A stretch of 19,598 bases of DNA from Oehlia diaphana (lineage: Eukaryota; Glomeromycota; Glomeromycetes; Glomerales; Glomeraceae): contig QZLH01001950.1 of the NCBI GenBank assembly GCA_003833135.1, positions 1-19,598 of the forward strand, in the 5' to 3' direction. The notes below the pieces were generated by a model. The model saw nothing but the letters and a program-made list of their open reading frames with translations. It ran no database searches and was not told the DNA's origin. A program made the translations under genes and the position numbers. The number at the start of each line of letters is the position of its first letter. The stretch's first letter is position 1. Below, piece after piece: positions 16,714 to 19,598 of the stretch.

Positions 16714-17199
16714 AGTTTAATGTATTTTAAAAGTGATATTTTAAGAAGAGATTTCTTTAAAACAAGAACGATTGTCGCACAGATTTGGTAATAATCACAT
16801 GATATCAAACAATAATCAATTGCTTAGCAAGTATATTGTTATTGGAGGATATGATGCATACTGTATTGTTTTTAATTATTACAAAAAAAAATTAATTTTT
16901 ATTCTTGGTATGAGTATTCTTGGTATGAGGGTGACTCAATTAGTGATTAATTCTGAGACCGTGTGAAAAAATGTCACGAAATGGCCGGCATGGCGCAACT
17001 TGACTGAAATTAAGTGTGGCGCACATATTAGTTATTATTAGTCATTGTTATTAGTGTGATGTAAGATTGTTTATTTACGCGACATATATAATTTACACGA
17101 TATATACATATTTATAATTCGATCTCTCTCGTGATTTTTCGCAATCAAGATTTTATTAATTATTAGTCACTATGTATTCGAAAAAAGTATACCTACCCC
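16714..17199. other. Gene-free stretch
   Basis: No supported gene. The 64-codon frame at 16772-16966 starts at a non-ATG codon and contains the duplicated ATTCTTGGTATGAG word (about 16901-16927). A GC-richer patch at 16980-17025 (GGCCGGCATGGCGCAACTTG) carries no open frame of note. Confidence 0.5.
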
Positions 17200-17584
17200 C
17201 TTTTTTTCATCGTCTTTTTTTTTTTTCGTCAACTAACAGTATTATATATACCCAATATATACTTTCGTCGTCTTTTTTTTGAGGTCCATCTCTCCGCCTA
17301 GGCTTCTCTTTATTAGGTTTTCTATCCCTTAGGCCCTTTTCTTTACGTCTTCCTTTAGGTATGTGGTTGAGAGTGTGGGTTGTGTGTGTGTTTGTGTGTG
17401 GTGTTTTTATCTAATTTTTTTTCGTCTTTATTTTAGGTCTACCTTCTTCCTGTCTAGGTCTTCTCTTATTAGGTCTTCTTTTAGACACCTTTTTTCGTTT
17501 CGTCGTCTTTTTTTTTTTCGCTTCGTCGTCTTTTTTCTTTCGTTTCGTCGTCTTTTTTTTTCCTTTAGGTATGTGGCGGGAGTT

Positions 17585-17693
17585 GGGAGTGCGGGTGGGT
17601 GTGGGAGTGTGGGTTGGGAGTGTGGGAGTGTGGGAGTGTGTGTGGGTTTGTGTGTGTGTGTGGGTTGGGAGTGTGGGAGTGTGGGAGTGTGGG
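17585..17693 (+). other. G-quadruplex-capable tract in minisatellite
   Basis: G3 runs occur at 17585, 17593, 17597, 17603, 17611, 17616, 17624, 17632 and, after a GT stretch, at 17662, 17667, 17675, 17683 and 17691, with loops of 1 to 5 bases. This meets the usual four-run pattern several times over. Folding is predicted from pattern only. Confidence 0.7.
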
Positions 17694-17923
17694 AGCGTGT
17701 GTGGGCTTGTGTGTGTGTGTGGGTGGGAGTGTGAGTTGGGAGTGTGGAAGTGGGAGTGTGGGAGTGTGAGAGTGTGGGTTTGTGTGTGGGTTTGAGTATG
17801 TGTTGTTTCATTTTATTTTTTCTTCGTCATCTTTTTTTTAGGTTTATCTTCTCTCTGTCTAGGTCTTCTCTTTATTAGATCTTCTTTTAGGCCCTTTTTC
17901 TTTACGTCTCTCTTTAGGTATGT

Positions 17924-17947
17924 GGGTTGGGAGTGTGGGAGTATGGG
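17924..17947 (+). other. G-quadruplex-capable tract, third minisatellite unit
   Basis: Four G3 runs at 17924, 17929, 17937 and 17945 with loops of 2, 5 and 5 bases. Confidence 0.65.
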
Positions 17948-18175
17948 TTGCGAGTGCGGTGTGGTGTGGGAGTGGAGTGCGGGTATGTGGGTTGGGAGTG
18001 TGAGTTGGGAGTGTGGAAGTGGGAGTGTGGGAGTGTGAGTGGGAGTGGGAGTGTGTGGTATTTAACTTATTTTTTTCGTCTTCTTTTTTAGGTCTATCTT
18101 TCTCTCTGTCTAGGTTTTCTCTTTATTAGGTCTTTTTCTTTTAGGCCCCTTTCTTTATGTCTTCCTTTCATACAA

Positions 18176-19061
18176 ATTCTGTATTGCTCGGTACCTTATA
18201 TTACTGATAAGCATAAATCAATTTATTATATTTTTATATTTTTTCTTTCTTGAACATAAACTCACACGGTATTTTTAGTTTATAGGCACATATAATTAAT
18301 TTTACTATTTTATCATCTTTTTTTTGCTTTACTGACACAAAATTTAATGTATGAATTTTGAAAAATAACTATATGTTATAATACTTTTAAATTTTTAATT
18401 GAACGTCAATTTTGTAATTACTCTTTAAATATCGTTTCGTTAATACTTATAAAAAATTTGAATGAATAATTTTGGATGAAATTTGGACTTTGAAAATCTT
18501 TTGACGAAATGTTTACGAATTAATAATATTGTATAGCTTGCTTTATATAATCATGATTAATACTTGCGCAAGATCTTTTATTACGCTCGCACAAAATCTT
18601 TTTTAGTTAAAACGAGAAGTAATAGCAGGCAATTGTATTTGGAGGTCTGTAAAACTTATAATTTACAGGTTTCATTATATTGTCTCCAAGTTCTTAGTGA
18701 AACCTTCAGTAAAATCACCTTTAAGTTCAATTTTAAACAATATTAACTCCCCAAAAATTCAGATCATCTACCAGAAATGTGCAATTATAAAAGCAACTTT
18801 TTTGTCATTAGCAATAATTATTCTTAGTGTACTACAAATGTTAACCTGGAAAACATACTGTAATTAGATTCATATTTCTGTAAAATTATTTTCGCATATT
18901 TCACTTCTTTAATAACAATTCTTAAAAACAATGTTAAAGCTTTTATTTATAATTTCTTTTTTTAGTAATATCTACATCTTTTAACTTCAATAGTGATTTT
19001 TTTTTTTTTAAAAAAAAAAAAGAGCTGTGTCGCCATTATCTCCAAGTTTCCAATACATTCT
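18176..19061. other. AT-rich gene-free stretch
   Basis: No supported gene. GCGCAAGATCTTTTATTACGC near 18564 is echoed by GCACAAAATCTTTT 27 bases on. The 60-codon frame at 18564-18746 begins at TTG and is not supported. T12/A13 runs meet at about 18998-19021. Confidence 0.5.
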
Positions 19062-19087
19062 GGTCGGGACAAACCTGTAACCCGACC
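19062..19087. repeat. Inverted repeat with GGTCGGG arms
   Basis: GGTCGGG at 19062-19068 and CCCGACC at 19081-19087 are perfect 7-bp arms around a 12-base loop, followed by CGAAACTTCG. GC content is far above the surroundings, as in the other repeat elements of this window. Confidence 0.6.
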
Positions 19088-19494
19088 CGAAACTTCGAAA
19101 ATCTCATATTTCTTTTTTACAACTCCTTATGACCCATTATACGCAACATGATGCTAATGTTATGAATAAACATTTTTACGTGACATTCAATACAAAATGG
19201 CGCAAAAAATCCAAAAATATGTAAAATAAAATATTGCTTGCTCTTGGCCAGTTATAAACTTGCAACTGTTACTCCTGAACACCACGTAGAGGTGGCAAGC
19301 TTCGTTCAGGGAAAAAAAGAAACCACTTACCTGTAATCTTAATACAACCAGTTTATAATTAATAGGATTAAAAAAAAAAATAATATTTAGGTTGTTAAGA
19401 ACAAAAATTGAGCAGAGACGTTCGGACATATAGATATATAATATAATAACTTTCACAACTTGACCAATTCTACATGTAAACTGTGTTTTTTTAG

Positions 19495-19597
19495 TTATGT
19501 TCTGGCCCCAGATACAACTACTTATGCGCAAGCACATCAAAACAACAAGAAAGACAAGAAAGAAAATTATAAAAGACGTAAAAATCAAAACAAATAA
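19495..19597 (+). CDS. Candidate terminal exon, basic C-terminus, unrecognised
   Basis: After a T-rich tract ending in AG (CTGTGTTTTTTTAG, ending 19494) one frame reads YVLAPDTTTYAQAHQNNKKD followed by KKENYKRRKNQNK, and stops at 19595-19597. The sequence has coding-like composition, and the Lys/Arg/Asn-rich end resembles a nuclear-type basic tail. The preceding exon is not identified; no paired donor upstream convinces me. The minus strand is also open across this part (19588-19187) and has a GTAAGT donor at 19330-19325, so the antisense interpretation cannot be excluded. Confidence 0.4.
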
Positions 19598-19598
19598 A

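Larger units (their letters stand above)
17200..18175 (+). repeat. Composite minisatellite: pyrimidine-rich blocks alternating with G-rich tails
   Basis: About three and a half units follow one another. Each starts with a TTTTCGTC-TTTTTTT block, runs through AGGTCTATCTTCTC, CTGTCTAGG, TCTTCTCTTTATTAGG, TCTTCTTTTAGGCCC and TTTACGTCTTCCTTTAGG, and ends in TATGTGG followed by a GT/GGGAGTGT tail of variable length. Units begin near 17263, 17420, 17811 and 18061; the last is truncated and lacks the G-rich tail. Unit 2 has extra CGTTTCGTCGTCTTTTTT copies. The + strand carries almost only T, G and some C, so long frames stay open by composition (Thr/His/Pro repeats on the minus strand, Val/Gly/Cys on the plus); I do not regard them as genes. 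Confidence 0.88.

Noticed and set aside
17363..17811. Long frames on both strands of the minisatellite (Val/Gly/Cys-rich and Thr/His/Pro-rich)
   Set aside because: The array is nearly free of A on the + strand, so stops are rare in all frames; repeat composition explains the openness.
17263..18150. Telomere-like TTAGG words
   Set aside because: TTAGG occurs once per block in different contexts (TATTAGG, TTTAGG, TCTAGG), not as a head-to-tail short array.
1..19598. tRNA, rRNA, CRISPR or bacterial operon features
   Set aside because: No cloverleaf-type GC-rich arms with TTCRANNC box, no conserved rRNA words, no regularly spaced repeats of CRISPR type were seen on either strand.

Overview
The window reads as a very AT-rich eukaryotic nuclear sequence, most likely from an arbuscular mycorrhizal fungus (Glomeromycotina, Rhizophagus-like). 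Grounds seen directly: long A and T homopolymers, few and short coding islands, GTAAGT-type splice donors with T-rich AG acceptors, TATA boxes about 95 bp before ATG codons, many short inverted-repeat elements and a GT-rich minisatellite. There are no bacterial-type ribosome sites, operons, tRNA or rRNA genes. The organism call is inference from composition and repeat style; no marker gene settles it.

The best-supported content is a small unrecognised gene family. Two intact single-exon members lie on the + strand (6963-7517, 184 aa; 14224-14715, 163 aa). They share an N-terminal region of about 90 residues, followed by a Gln/Asn-rich tail. Two decayed members flank the first one: an inverted remnant at 6077-6300 (minus) and a + strand remnant at 8457-8813. 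The intact pair belongs to a segmental duplication of about 1.2 kb that also carries the same TATA-box promoter and several hundred bases of 3' flank. The two remnants resemble each other more than the intact genes at their 3' ends, so there are at least two subfamilies.

The left 6 kb holds mainly repeats: a poly-A/T tract at the edge (1-344), small palindromes (1150-1189, 2768-2862), a composite inverted-repeat element (3447-3930) into which a 143-bp hAT-like MITE with a perfect 8-bp target duplication has inserted, a dispersed repeat with an inverted partner near 9.3 kb, and a MITE-like element with GTAC-rich ends (4515-4759). From 9.4 to 13.3 kb there is almost no coding signal apart from another nested-inverted-repeat element at 11713-11892 and a pair of CACGTG sites.

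From 13.3 kb on there are scattered exon-sized pieces of genes I cannot name: 13337-13432, 13766-13876, 15549-15614, 16133-16267, a minus-strand two-exon candidate at 16713-16347, and a probable terminal exon at 19495-19597. A composite minisatellite of pyrimidine-rich and G-rich blocks (17200-18175) has several G-quadruplex-capable stretches. No toxin, virus, CRISPR array or metabolic pathway was recognised.
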